Below, one piece after another: positions 11,852 through 21,274 of a stretch of 64,000 nt of DNA (the stretch's first letter is position 1; each line of letters begins with the position of its first letter). The position numbers and the translations under genes were made by a program. The stretch covers positions 1,116,001-1,180,000 of the forward strand of contig NZ_JAMTCH010000004.1 in NCBI RefSeq assembly GCF_024171735.1, read 5' to 3'. A model generated the notes under the pieces. The model was not told the DNA's origin. It searched no databases and worked only from the letters and a program-made list of their open reading frames with translations. The stretch comes from Prauserella alba (GTDB taxonomy: Bacteria; Actinomycetota; Actinomycetes; Mycobacteriales; Pseudonocardiaceae).

Positions 11852-11879
11852 TTGACCCGCAGTGGACGCTCTGTATTAT
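11852..11879 (+). promoter_or_regulatory. Sigma-70-like promoter, candidate leaderless transcript
   Basis: TTGACC (11852-11857), a 16-bp spacer and TATTAT (11874-11879) form a near-consensus vegetative promoter. Only six bases separate the -10 element from the ATG at 11886. Transcription would therefore start at or next to the start codon, and no Shine-Dalgarno is present. This predicts a leaderless mRNA. The site lies in the 47-bp gap shared with the divergent GntR gene. Confidence 0.65.
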
Positions 11880-11885
11880 TTCTGC

Positions 11886-12443
11886 ATGCAAAATCAGGCG
11901 TCTGAACTTCCGGTCCCAGTCGAGGTCGACCACGACACCGGGCAGTGGAGGGTCGACGGACTGCCCATGGTGCTGGTTCCTCAGCACCTGCTCGTGAACA
12001 ACTTGGACGCGGTCGAACAGCGACTGGGCCGCGACGAATCCGCCGAGCTGTTCCGGGACGCCGGTCGACGGTCGGCCTGGCACTGGTGCGCCCACGAGTC
12101 GGCGCGACTCGGCCTGTCCGGTGCCGCCATCGTGCGGCACTATCTCGATCGCTTGAGCCGCCGCGGATGGGGGCGCTTCGAGATCGACGCGCTCGACCCG
12201 TCACGGGGCGAGTTGAGCGTCCGAGTGCGGCACTCCGCACTCCTGCCCGTCGACGGCTCGGACCGTTCCGTCGACCGCGCCTGCTACCTGTTCGAGGCGT
12301 GGTTCGAGGGCGCGCTGCAGTACACCTCGGGCAGATCCGGAACCGTGCCGGTCCGGGAGACCCGGTGCGGCGTCAACGCTGACGAATGCCTTTTCACCAG
12401 CGACGGACCTGGAAGGTGCCATGACAATCAACGACGTCCCTGA
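11886..12443 (+). CDS. V4R-like (4-vinyl reductase fold) small-molecule-binding protein
   Basis: 185 residues. It resembles the V4R/DUF5943 group: MVLVPQHLLVNNLDAVEQRL, then a helical region with AWHWCAHESARLGLSG, and a late FEAWFEGAL followed by a Cys near the C-terminus (ETRCGVNADECLF). In related proteins this fold binds hydrocarbon-like ligands or heme. It starts at the probable leaderless ATG and overlaps the MFS gene by 23 bp, so it belongs to the operon. A sensing or accessory role in the catabolic pathway is inference. Confidence 0.7.
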   Translation: MQNQASELPVPVEVDHDTGQWRVDGLPMVLVPQHLLVNNLDAVEQRLGRDESAELFRDAGRRSAWHWCAHESARLGLSGAAIVRHYLDRLSRRGWGRFEIDALDPSRGELSVRVRHSALLPVDGSDRSVDRACYLFEAWFEGALQYTSGRSGTVPVRETRCGVNADECLFTSDGPGRCHDNQRRP

Positions 12444-13749
12444 CGCGAGAATGATCCGCAAGGTCATCCGCGCGGCATCCATCGGAAACTTCGTCGAGTG
12501 GTTCGACTTCGCGCTCTACGGCTTCCTGGCCACCGAAATCGCCACCAATTTCTTCCCGAGCGGTGACTCCACCGCCGGTCTGCTCAAAACCTTCGCCGCA
12601 TTCGCCGTGGCTTTCGCACTACGGCCCATCGGAGGCGCGTACTTCGGCGCGTTGGGTGACCGCATCGGCCGCAAGCGCACGCTGGCCATCACTGTGCTGC
12701 TCATGGCCGGATCAACGGTCGCGCTCGGACTGCTGCCCGCCTACAGCGCGATCGGGATCGCCGCGCCGATCTTGCTCGTTCTCATCCGCTGTGTGCAGGG
12801 ATTCTCCACCGGCGGCGAATACGCCGGTGCCTGCGCCTTCGTGCTCGAGCACTGCAACCGGGGCAGACGCGCGTGGTACTCCAGCTTCCTGCCCGTGAGC
12901 ACGTTCGCGGCGTTCGGCACCGCAGCCACGGTGTCCTTCGCCTTCAGTAGCTGGCTCGGCGCGGATGTCATGACCGAATGGGGCTGGCGCGTCCCGTTCC
13001 TCGTCGCCGCCCCGTTGGGCATCTGCGGCTTCTACATCCGGCAGAAGCTCGATGAAACGCCGGACTTCCAGCAGGTCGCCGACAACGACACGGTCGCGTC
13101 GGCGCCGCTACGGGAGGCCGTGCGGTCGCATGGGCCCACCATGGCGAAGCTCGGCCTGTTCATCTGCACCACCGCGCTGTCGTTCTACATGTTCACCACA
13201 TACATGACGACGTATCTCGAGGTGACAGCCGGGCACAGCGCCTCGATGACGTTGCTGTCCAATGTGCTCGCGCTGATGTTCGCGGCGGCGTTGTGCCCAT
13301 TCGTCGGGCGCTTCTCCGATCGGTTCGGCAGGCGCGCGACCATGTTCACCGCCTCGGGATTGTTGGTCGTCGGTGTGCTGCCGGCTTTCCTGTTGGCAGG
13401 CAACACGGGGCTGACGTCCGCGGTCCTCGGGCAACTGGTGCTGGCACTGGGCGCCGTGTCGTGCAACGTCGTGACCGCGGTCCTGCTCGTCGAACTGTTC
13501 CCGACGCGCGTCCGATACACGGCCTCGGCGCTCACGTACAACCTCGCCTACGCACTGTTCGGCGGAACGGCACCGTTCATCGCGACCTTCTTGATCGAGA
13601 TCACCGGTGACCCGTTGGCTCCCGCCTACTATCTCGCGGTCGCCGCGTTGTTCGCGCTGTTCGCCGCATGGGCGCTGCCCGAGACCTCGCGTAGCTCGTT
13701 GTCCGCCACCGAGTCCACATCCCACGAGAGAGGACGGAGCATCGCATGA
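12421..13749 (+). CDS. MFS transporter, metabolite:H+ symporter (ProP/ShiA-like)
   Basis: 442 residues with about twelve membrane segments. The N-terminal SIGNFVEWFDFALYGFLA, the loop GALGDRIGRKRTL and the RCVQGFSTGGEYAGA segment are hallmarks of the MHS group, which imports organic acids or osmolytes with protons. It overlaps the upstream V4R gene (23 bp) and the downstream amidohydrolase (ATGA). It probably imports the amide or organic-acid substrate that the amidohydrolase processes. The exact substrate is unknown. Confidence 0.92.
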   Translation: MTINDVPDARMIRKVIRAASIGNFVEWFDFALYGFLATEIATNFFPSGDSTAGLLKTFAAFAVAFALRPIGGAYFGALGDRIGRKRTLAITVLLMAGSTVALGLLPAYSAIGIAAPILLVLIRCVQGFSTGGEYAGACAFVLEHCNRGRRAWYSSFLPVSTFAAFGTAATVSFAFSSWLGADVMTEWGWRVPFLVAAPLGICGFYIRQKLDETPDFQQVADNDTVASAPLREAVRSHGPTMAKLGLFICTTALSFYMFTTYMTTYLEVTAGHSASMTLLSNVLALMFAAALCPFVGRFSDRFGRRATMFTASGLLVVGVLPAFLLAGNTGLTSAVLGQLVLALGAVSCNVVTAVLLVELFPTRVRYTASALTYNLAYALFGGTAPFIATFLIEITGDPLAPAYYLAVAALFALFAAWALPETSRSSLSATESTSHERGRSIA

Positions 13750-15404
13750 GTGCCAAGATCACGGTCTTTCCGGCGAAACAGGTCCGGACCATGGATCCGG
13801 GCCGCCCGAGCGCATCCGCAGTGGCTGTCATGGACGGACGTGTGCTTTCCACCGGCAGCATCGAATCGATGAAGCCGTGGCTCGACCGCCACGACTACGA
13901 AGTGGACGACCGCCTGCGCGACAAGGTGATCATGCCGGGGTTCATCGACCCGCACACCCATTTCGCGCTGTCGTCGGGCTATCTCGGGGTGCCATACGTG
14001 GGCCCGATCGACTCGCCCGGCCCCTGCGGGACCAATCCGGGGCACCCGACGCGCGACAGCGTCATGGCCGAGCTGCGCGACCTCGACTCCCGCTTACCCC
14101 AGGGAAAGACGCTCGTCGCATGGGGCTTCGACCCGGCCGTTCAAGGCGGCCACCTGCACCGTGACGAGCTGGACAGCGTCGTGGGGGAACGGCCGGTGTT
14201 CATCATCTCCTACGCGCCCCACTACCTCTATGCCAACAGCGCCGCGCTGGGCACCACGGAGGTCTCCGCAGACAGCGCGGTGCACGGGGTCGGGCGCTAC
14301 CCCGACGGACGGCTGAACGGCCAGTTCGTCGAGTTCGCCGCGCACAAGGCCGCGATCGGACGCTCAGCCGCCGACCTGGTCGAGGACACCGGAGAACAAG
14401 GCCTGCGCGACATGGCCGCGCTCGCCGTACGAGCGGGTGTCACGACCACCGCGGAGCTCCTGTTCGGCATGACGGACCCCGATCACGAGTGGCGCATTCA
14501 CGACGCCGCGTTCAACGATCCGGCCACACCGCTGCGGATGGGCCTGGTGTCCTACGAGATGACGCTGCACGACCAGCACGGCGACAAGGCAGCGCGGCAC
14601 CTGGCGGAGCTGCACGCGCGGAACAGCGAGACGCTGTTCTTCCACGGCGTCAAGTTCCTCGCCGACGGTTCGTTCCCGGCCATGTCGCTGCGCGTTCGCT
14701 TCCCCGGTTACCTCGACCTCAGCAATGGCGTGCGCAACGACGTCCCCTGGGAACATCTCCACGAACGCATGGAGCCCTTCTGGCAAGCAGGAATCCCCAT
14801 TCACTGCCACGCCAACGGCGACGAGAGCATCGACGCCGCACTGGACGCGCTGTCGACGTTGCAGGACAGGAAACCGCGATTCGACCACCGGTTCACCCTT
14901 GAGCACTACTGCATCAGCACACCCGATCAAGCTCGGCGAGTGAAGGCACTCGGGGCACAGGCCAGTGTCAACTGCTACTTCGTGCACTACCGAAGCCACG
15001 TGCACAGCCATGAGGGATACGGCCCGGACCGGTCCGAAGCGGTCGGGCGTCTCGGCTCGCTGGAGCGCGAGGGCGTGACCTTCGCGCTGCACTCGGACTT
15101 CTCACTGGTGCCCGTCCCGATGCATCCGCTGACCGCGGCGTGGGTCGCGGTCAACCGGCTCAGCGCGGACGGCGAGACGGTACTGGCACCCGGCGAACGC
15201 ATCGGCGTCGACCGTGCGCTCCGCGCGATCACCGTGGATGCCGCGCACGTTCTGGGCATGGAACGCACCGCGGGCAGCCTCGAACCCGGCAAGTTCGCCG
15301 ACTTCGCCGTCCTCGAAGAAGACCCCTACGAGGTGAATCCGGCGGAACTACGCGACCTCCCGATATGGGGCACCGCCCGTTCAGGGGTGCTGCACAAAGC
15401 CTAG
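13746..15404 (+). CDS. Amidohydrolase family 3 (YtcJ-like) enzyme
   Basis: 552 residues. The metal-dependent hydrolase fold is shown by PGFIDPHTHFAL near residue 58 (HxH metal ligands), FHGVKFLADGSF near 300, IHCHANGDESID near 355 and HSDFSLVPVPMHP near 450. The C-terminal GSLEPGKFADFAVLEEDPYE is typical of this family. Such enzymes hydrolyse amide or related bonds of varied small molecules. It ends a three-gene operon (V4R, transporter, hydrolase) under a divergent GntR regulator. A distinct paralogue lies at 56370-58001. Confidence 0.9.
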   Translation: MSAKITVFPAKQVRTMDPGRPSASAVAVMDGRVLSTGSIESMKPWLDRHDYEVDDRLRDKVIMPGFIDPHTHFALSSGYLGVPYVGPIDSPGPCGTNPGHPTRDSVMAELRDLDSRLPQGKTLVAWGFDPAVQGGHLHRDELDSVVGERPVFIISYAPHYLYANSAALGTTEVSADSAVHGVGRYPDGRLNGQFVEFAAHKAAIGRSAADLVEDTGEQGLRDMAALAVRAGVTTTAELLFGMTDPDHEWRIHDAAFNDPATPLRMGLVSYEMTLHDQHGDKAARHLAELHARNSETLFFHGVKFLADGSFPAMSLRVRFPGYLDLSNGVRNDVPWEHLHERMEPFWQAGIPIHCHANGDESIDAALDALSTLQDRKPRFDHRFTLEHYCISTPDQARRVKALGAQASVNCYFVHYRSHVHSHEGYGPDRSEAVGRLGSLEREGVTFALHSDFSLVPVPMHPLTAAWVAVNRLSADGETVLAPGERIGVDRALRAITVDAAHVLGMERTAGSLEPGKFADFAVLEEDPYEVNPAELRDLPIWGTARSGVLHKA

Positions 15405-15437
15405 GTCGCGATTCGGCACTTCGTCGGCAGTGCACAC

Positions 15438-15510
15438 GGTCCCGCGAATCCGCAACACGGTCCCCGGGATCTGCAACACGGGCCCGCGGATCCGCAACAC
15501 GGGGTGCCGG
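15438..15510 (+). repeat. 21-bp tandem repeat array, locus 3 (3 units)
   Basis: GCAACAC cores at 15452, 15473 and 15494, 21 bp apart. It fills most of the gap between the convergent amidohydrolase and MarR genes. Confidence 0.88.
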
Positions 15511-15525
15511 GTGCAGGACATGCGT

Positions 15526-15960
15526 CTACGTGGGGTCGGACTCCTCGTCCAGCAGCGCTTCCAACGCCGGGAGTGCCGCCTCGAGCGCGGCCCTGCGGTC
15601 GTCGGACAGGCGGTCGATGCGGGCGCACAGCTCCCGGATCCGGACCGACTGGACGTCGTGGAGCGTGTTCCTGCCCTCGTCGGTGAGTTCGGCGAGCCAG
15701 GCTCGGCGGTCGACCGGGTCGGGCTCACGGGCCACGAAGCCGGACTCGACGAGGGTCGCCACGATCCGCGACATGGTGGCCGCCGCGACGCCCTCCTTCA
15801 GCGCGAGGTCGCCGAGGCGGAGCGGACCGTGCGAGTCGAGCGTCGCCATCGCGGAGATCGCGCCGTGGCCGGGCCCGGGTGCACCGGCCTGCCGCAGTGC
15901 TCGCGACAGCCGCCCGATGGACAGGAACAGCCGATGCGGGACATCGTTCGGCGTGGTCAC
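15526..15960 (-). CDS. MarR family transcriptional regulator
   Basis: 144 residues. The winged-helix region is clear (LRLGDLALKEGVAAATMSRI, VATLVESGFVAREPDPVDRR, AWLAELTDEGRNTLHDV). Dimerisation helices flank it. It starts with GTG at 15960. It is transcribed away from the thiO-S-G end and has no obvious partner gene, so its target is unknown. MarR proteins usually repress efflux or stress genes and respond to phenolic or oxidising ligands. Confidence 0.92.
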   Translation of the reverse strand: MTTPNDVPHRLFLSIGRLSRALRQAGAPGPGHGAISAMATLDSHGPLRLGDLALKEGVAAATMSRIVATLVESGFVAREPDPVDRRAWLAELTDEGRNTLHDVQSVRIRELCARIDRLSDDRRAALEAALPALEALLDEESDPT

Positions 15961-16079
15961 CTACGCTCCTTCGATCGCACACCAGTGGGCGTTCACCATA
16001 CGTTCCCCACTCTCGATCGGGGAGAACGAGTCGCGCAAAGCGTTCCGGCCGGTCGTCCGCACCCTGCACCTCGGCGTGG

Positions 16080-17072
<993 letters not shown>

Positions 17073-17076
<4 letters not shown>

Positions 17077-18224
17077 CGGACGCGCTCCTTCACACGATCG
17101 GGATGTGCCGCCGCGACGCCCGGCGGTGGTTCGCAGCCGGAGAGCCACGCGGCGACGGCGTCAGCCGTGACGGGTGCGAGCAGCAGCCCGCCGCGGTGGT
17201 GGCCGGTCGCGGCGTACACCCCGTCGGCGACCTCTCCCAGCAGCGGCAGGTTGTCGGCGCTGCCCGCGCGCAGGCCCGCCGCGGTCTCGACGACCTCGTA
17301 CTCCGCGACGCCGGGGAACACACGCTCGGCGGCGTCCAGCAGCCGCCGCACGCCGCGTGCCGTGACGGCCGTGTCGAATCCCGCCTCGTACTGCGTCGCG
17401 CCGACCACGAGATCACCGTCGCCGGAACCGCCCCGACCACGCGGTACGAGATACACCGGCTCGCCTTCGACCACCGCGCGGACCGTTCCGGACGGCGGCG
17501 GCAGCGTCGTGCGCCGCGAACGCAGCCGCAGGACCTCACCTTTCAACGGCCGGATGTGCTCGCCGACGTCCGGCAACAGCGACCGGCTCCAGGCGCCCGC
17601 GGCCACGACGATCGCCTCCGCCGGATACTCGCCGCGCACGGTGCGCACCACGCCCGGTTCGACGCCGACGACCTCCTCCGGCACCGAGACCGCACCACGG
17701 GCCGCCGCGCCGTCGTGCAGCGCGGCCAGCAGGCGACGCGTGTCCACCGCGAGGTCGCCGGGGACGACGAGCCCACCGGTGACCGCACCCGCCAGTCCCG
17801 GTTCGATCCGCCGCAGCCGCCGCGCCGGCACGTACGTCGCCTCGCGGCCCAGCTCGTGCAGGTAGCCGGCGAGCGTGTGCAGGTTTTCGGCGTCGGTGCG
17901 GTCGAAGGCGGCGACGACGGTGCCCGACGTCGAGAGCGCGGGATCGTGCCCGCAGGCGGCCAACTCCTCGGCGAACGCGGGCCAGCGGCGCAGCGACTCC
18001 TCGCCGAGCGCCAGCACGTCCTCCTCACCGGGCCATGCCTCGGTGACGGGCGCGAGCATCCCGCCCGCGACCCGCGAGGCCGCGCGTTCGGGCGCCGGAT
18101 CGAACAGCGTCACACGGTGCCCGGCGGAAACGGCCCGCCACGCGACGGCAAGGCCGACGACACCGCCTCCCACGACGGCCACCTCGGTCGCACCGGCAGA
18201 AGCCGGGACGGCGAGTTCGGACAT
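17073..18224 (-). CDS. thiO: Glycine oxidase ThiO
   Basis: 383 residues. This FAD enzyme oxidises glycine to the dehydroglycine used by ThiG. The N-terminal FAD-binding [19 protein letters not shown] is clear, and [20 protein letters not shown] with [18 protein letters not shown] form the C-terminal FAD/substrate part. The ATG at 18224 sits directly after a TPP riboswitch on the same strand. It is the first gene of thiO-thiS-thiG and divergent from thiE. Confidence 0.95.
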
Positions 18225-18233
18225 ACGATTCAC

Positions 18234-18342
18234 GCTCCCTGCGCCGGCATGATCCGGATCAGGTTCCACGGTCGGAGTCGGCGCCGATGCGGCCCGGTAC
18301 TCCCTCTCAGCCCGGCAGGGCTCCCGTGCGGACACCCCCAAC
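18234..18342 (-). promoter_or_regulatory. TPP riboswitch upstream of thiO
   Basis: On the minus strand the region reads GGGGGTGTCC, then CTGAGAGGG, then ACCTGATCCGGATCATGCCG followed by GCGCAGGGA, the classic THI-element blocks. The final AGGGA sits about 12 bases before the thiO ATG, so the aptamer can control ribosome access, as at thiC. The promoter must lie at or beyond 18345, inside or against the start of the divergent thiE. Confidence 0.95.
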
Positions 18343-18368
18343 CTACCGCGGCGCGCTACCGTGATGCC

Positions 18369-19019
18369 ATGCCCGGCCTCAGCGGTGATCGGATTCGCGC
18401 GCGCCTCGCCGACGCGCGGCTGTACCTGTGCACGCCGATGCGCCCCGACCTCGCGGAGTTCGCCGACGCGGCGCTCGCGGGCGGTGTCGACATCATCCAG
18501 CTACGCGAGAAGCCGGCGATGGAGGCGGCCGACGAACTCGCCGCGCTCGGCACGCTCGCGGAGGTGTGCGCCCGCCGCGGCGCACTGCTGGCCGTCAACG
18601 ACCGCGCCGACGTCGCGCTGGCCGCGGGAGCGGACGTACTGCACCTCGGCCAGGACGACCTGCCGGTGCCGCACGCCCGCCGCGTCGTGGGCGATGACGT
18701 GGTGATCGGCCGGTCGACGCACTCGCTCGACCAGGCCGGTGCCGCGGCGTCCGAACCGGGTGTCGACTACTTCTGCGTGGGCCCGTGCTGGCCGACGCCG
18801 ACGAAACCGGGCCGCAGCGCTCCCGGACTCGACCTGGTGCGGGACGTCGCCGACACGGTCGGCACCCCGCGGCCGTGGTTCGCCATCGGCGGTATCGACG
18901 CCGAGCGGATGCCGGAGGTGCGGACCGCGGGCGCCGACCGCGCCGTCGTGGTGCGTGCCGTCACCGACGCCGACGACCCGCGATCGGCCGCCGCCGCGCT
19001 CCGCGCCGCCTTGCTGTAG
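18369..19019 (+). CDS. thiE: Thiamine-phosphate synthase ThiE
   Basis: 216 residues. It couples HMP-PP and thiazole phosphate to thiamine phosphate. Motifs: [13 protein letters not shown] (pyrophosphate and Mg site), [60 protein letters not shown] and [15 protein letters not shown]. It has no leader of its own: the ATG lies about 27 bp from the 5' edge of the opposite-strand thiO riboswitch. It therefore appears not to be riboswitch-controlled. Confidence 0.95.
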   Translation: MPGLSGDRIRARLADARLYLCTPMRPDLAEFADAALAGGVDIIQLREKPAMEAADELAALGTLAEVCARRGALLAVNDRADVALAAGADVLHLGQDDLPVPHARRVVGDDVVIGRSTHSLDQAGAAASEPGVDYFCVGPCWPTPTKPGRSAPGLDLVRDVADTVGTPRPWFAIGGIDAERMPEVRTAGADRAVVVRAVTDADDPRSAAAALRAALL

Positions 19020-19105
19020 CCCTCGCGCCACCTTGCTGCAGCCCTGCGGGGCCGCACCGCGTGTCCTGCGCTCCGCACTCGCGTGTCCTGCGCTCGGAAG
19101 CCGGA
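19020..19105. repeat. Second intergenic repeat family (CGCGTGTCCTGC type) between convergent genes
   Basis: Two copies of CGCGTGTCCTGCGCTC lie near 19050 and 19082. Just before them, CCTTGCTGTAGCCCT (including the thiE stop) is repeated as CCTTGCTGCAGCCCT. The gap separates convergent thiE and a membrane-protein gene. Related CGCGTGTCCTGC/CGCGTGTCCCGC copies occur at 58050-58140 and 60121-60135. Confidence 0.6.
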
Positions 19106-19118
19106 CACTGCAGGGCGG

Positions 19119-20249
19119 TCACGGTGCCGGGGTCGCGGCGTCCTCCTCGGGTTCGGCGGGCTGCTCGGGTGTGACCGTCGGCTGCTCGACCTCCGTCGGC
19201 TCGTCGGTCGGCTCCGGCTCCTCGGTGGGCTGGTCCCCGCCGGGCTGCTCGCCCTGTTCCTCCGACGGCTGCGGCGCCTCCTCGGTGGGCGTCGCCTCCC
19301 CGGTGGGATCCGCAGGCTCGGCCGGAGCATCGTCACCCGGTGTCGCAGGCGCATCGCCGCCGTCACGCCCGTCGCGGCCGTCGTCACGGGAATCGGACGA
19401 GTCCCGGTCCCCGATGATCGCGCTGACGGTGCTGCGCCCCTGACCGTTCAGCGAACCACCCGTCGCCAGTTCGAAACCGGTGAGTACCAGCATTCCGATG
19501 CCGAACACGACGACGCTCGTCGCCGCCAGCACCGGCCATCGCCTGCGGAGCAGGCCACGCATCCCGGCCGAGGTGTCCTTCGCCGCGTCCACCTCACCGC
19601 GCGCCTGTTGCGGAGCCGGGAAACCGCCGACGGGAAGCCGGTCGGTGGGCTGGTCGGCGTTCGACAGGATCCTGCGCGTCGTCGGCTCCGTCTGCCCGTG
19701 CGCAGCGCCCGGCATGGTCGTGGGCCTGCGGATAACCGCGGTCCGGTCCCGTGCCCTGCCACCGGTCTTCGCCTCGGCGAGTGCCGCCGCCTTGGCCTTC
19801 GCCTTGCGCGCCGCTTCCCGCGACCGGCGTAGCGAACGCAGGTACAACTCACTGCCGACGGTGCTCAGCACGCTGATCGCGCCCGCGCCGATGACCGTCC
19901 CGTACACGCCGAAGAACGAGCACAGGAAGGCCGCCGTCGTGGCCGCGACCCCGCCCGCGATGACCGGAGCGGGCCGCAGCCCCGTCTTGTCCTTCTCGTC
20001 GTCCGCCGGGTCAGCGGCACCGCCGGTTGCCGCACCGCCGGTTGCCGCCGCGCCGGTTGCCGCCGCGCCGGTTGTTGCGCCGCCCGTTGCTGCAGCGCCG
20101 TGGCCCGCCGCACGACCGCCCGGCCCGGCGTCTGCAGCGCCGGGCCTGCCGGGTGCCGCCCCGTGGTTCGCGGCACCACGGCCTTCGGCAGCCCCCTGCC
20201 CGGTTCTCCGCGCCCTACCGTCCTCGTGAATCTTGTCGTCGTCGGTCAT
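19119..20249 (-). CDS. Low-complexity membrane protein of unknown function
   Basis: 376 residues. The first 100 are a hydrophilic Ala/Gly/Thr stretch (GGAATGGAA repeats). Two hydrophobic segments follow close together (VIAGGVAATTAAFLCSFFGV and GTVIGAGAISVLSTVG), then a basic helix with Arg and Lys (SLRRSREAARKAKAKAAALA). A third membrane segment (LAATSVVVFGIGMLVLTGFE) comes near residue 260. An acidic Pro/Glu/Thr tail of about 100 residues is probably extracellular. The pattern (two TM, basic cytoplasmic part, one TM, disordered tail) is common in actinobacterial envelope proteins without assigned function. Stop 13 bp from the repeat-rich gap after thiE. Confidence 0.8.
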   Translation of the reverse strand: MTDDDKIHEDGRARRTGQGAAEGRGAANHGAAPGRPGAADAGPGGRAAGHGAAATGGATTGAAATGAAATGGAATGGAADPADDEKDKTGLRPAPVIAGGVAATTAAFLCSFFGVYGTVIGAGAISVLSTVGSELYLRSLRRSREAARKAKAKAAALAEAKTGGRARDRTAVIRRPTTMPGAAHGQTEPTTRRILSNADQPTDRLPVGGFPAPQQARGEVDAAKDTSAGMRGLLRRRWPVLAATSVVVFGIGMLVLTGFELATGGSLNGQGRSTVSAIIGDRDSSDSRDDGRDGRDGGDAPATPGDDAPAEPADPTGEATPTEEAPQPSEEQGEQPGGDQPTEEPEPTDEPTEVEQPTVTPEQPAEPEEDAATPAP

Positions 20250-20402
20250 AGCCCCTCTGGTCCGCGCTCACATCCCTCGCCCCTACCGAATGCATCGCAT
20301 CCGGCGGTTCCGTCGTTTCGGAAAAGCGAGAACTCTTCGCGTGAGCGCGGACACTCTCCGACGTCCATATAGGACGGTAAAGCGGCGGTGAAACGCGGCG
20401 GG

Positions 20403-21158
20403 TCACGGCCTCGTGAGGGTGGTGACGAACTTGTAGCGATCACCGCGGTAGATCGACCGCACGAACTCCACCGGCTTGCCGTCGGAACCGAACGTCTGCC
20501 GGTTCAGCAGCAGCACCGGGACGCCGACGTCGGCGCCCAGCAGTTCGGCCTCCTCCGGACCGGCGAGGGAGGTCTCGATCGTCTCCTCCGCCCGGTCCAT
20601 CTCGACGCCGTACCGCTCGGCGAGCGCCTCGTACAGCGAACCGCCCTCGATCATCTGCCGCTTCAGCCCGCGGAACCGCGCGAGCGGAAGGTGCGTCGTC
20701 TCGAGTGCCATCGGCTCGTCGTCGGCGAGCCGCAGCCTCCGCAACAACAACACCTTCGCACCGGTGCGAATACCGAGCAGTTTCGGCAGATCACCCTCCG
20801 CGAACACCTCGTCCACCTCGAGAAGCTGCGACGAGGGTTCCAGCCCCTGCGCCAGCATGTCCTCGGTGTAGGACGAGAGCTGCAGCCGCTGAGCCACCTT
20901 CGGCTCGGCGGCGAACGTGCCCTTGCCCTGCACCCGGTGCAGCCTGCCCTCCGCGGTCAGGTCCGCCAGCGCCTGCCGGACCGTCGTGCGGGAGACGTGG
21001 AACTCGCCGGCGAGCGCACGCTCCGTGGGGATCGGTGCCCCCGGGGGTAGCGAATCCAGCTGATCCAGCAGATGCTGCTTGAGAGCCCAGTACTTCGGCT
21101 CCCGTCCTCCTCGTGCGACGGTTGCCGTACCGCCCTTCGCTCCGGAAACCTCCAACAT
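20403..21158 (-). CDS. GntR/HutC family regulator, DasR-like
   Basis: 251 residues. A winged helix (LPPGAPIPTERALAGEFHVS, TVRQALADLTAEGRLHRVQG) is joined to a UTRA ligand domain (about 100-250, QRLQLSSYTEDMLAQGLEPS, EFVRSIYRGDRYKFVTTL). This architecture and the divergent amino-sugar genes match Streptomyces DasR, the GlcN-6-P/GlcNAc-6-P responsive master regulator of chitin and GlcNAc use. A dre-like palindrome sits in the shared intergenic region, so autoregulation and control of the SIS/kinase operon are likely. Confidence 0.9.
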   Translation of the reverse strand: MLEVSGAKGGTATVARGGREPKYWALKQHLLDQLDSLPPGAPIPTERALAGEFHVSRTTVRQALADLTAEGRLHRVQGKGTFAAEPKVAQRLQLSSYTEDMLAQGLEPSSQLLEVDEVFAEGDLPKLLGIRTGAKVLLLRRLRLADDEPMALETTHLPLARFRGLKRQMIEGGSLYEALAERYGVEMDRAEETIETSLAGPEEAELLGADVGVPVLLLNRQTFGSDGKPVEFVRSIYRGDRYKFVTTLTRP

Positions 21159-21237
21159 GGCGACTCCTCCACTCCAGCGCCCCGAAACGCCTTACCCGCC
21201 AAACTACCCTTCGCGGCCCATGTTCAACCTGTCTAGT

Positions 21238-21253
21238 ATTGGTCTAGACCTTA
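21238..21253. promoter_or_regulatory. dre-like DasR operator
   Basis: The 16-mer ATTGGTCTAGACCTTA contains the perfect palindrome GGTCTAGACC and closely fits the DasR responsive element (ACTGGTCTAGACCACT type). It ends 21 bp before the chosen start of the SIS gene, where a bound repressor would block transcription. Confidence 0.85.
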
Positions 21254-21274
21254 ATGGGAGTTGAGAGGAGCATC

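Noticed and set aside
17103-18368. Rightward extension upstream of thiE giving a 638-residue protein
   Set aside because: The extra part is antisense to thiO and has no family features; ThiE begins at 18369.
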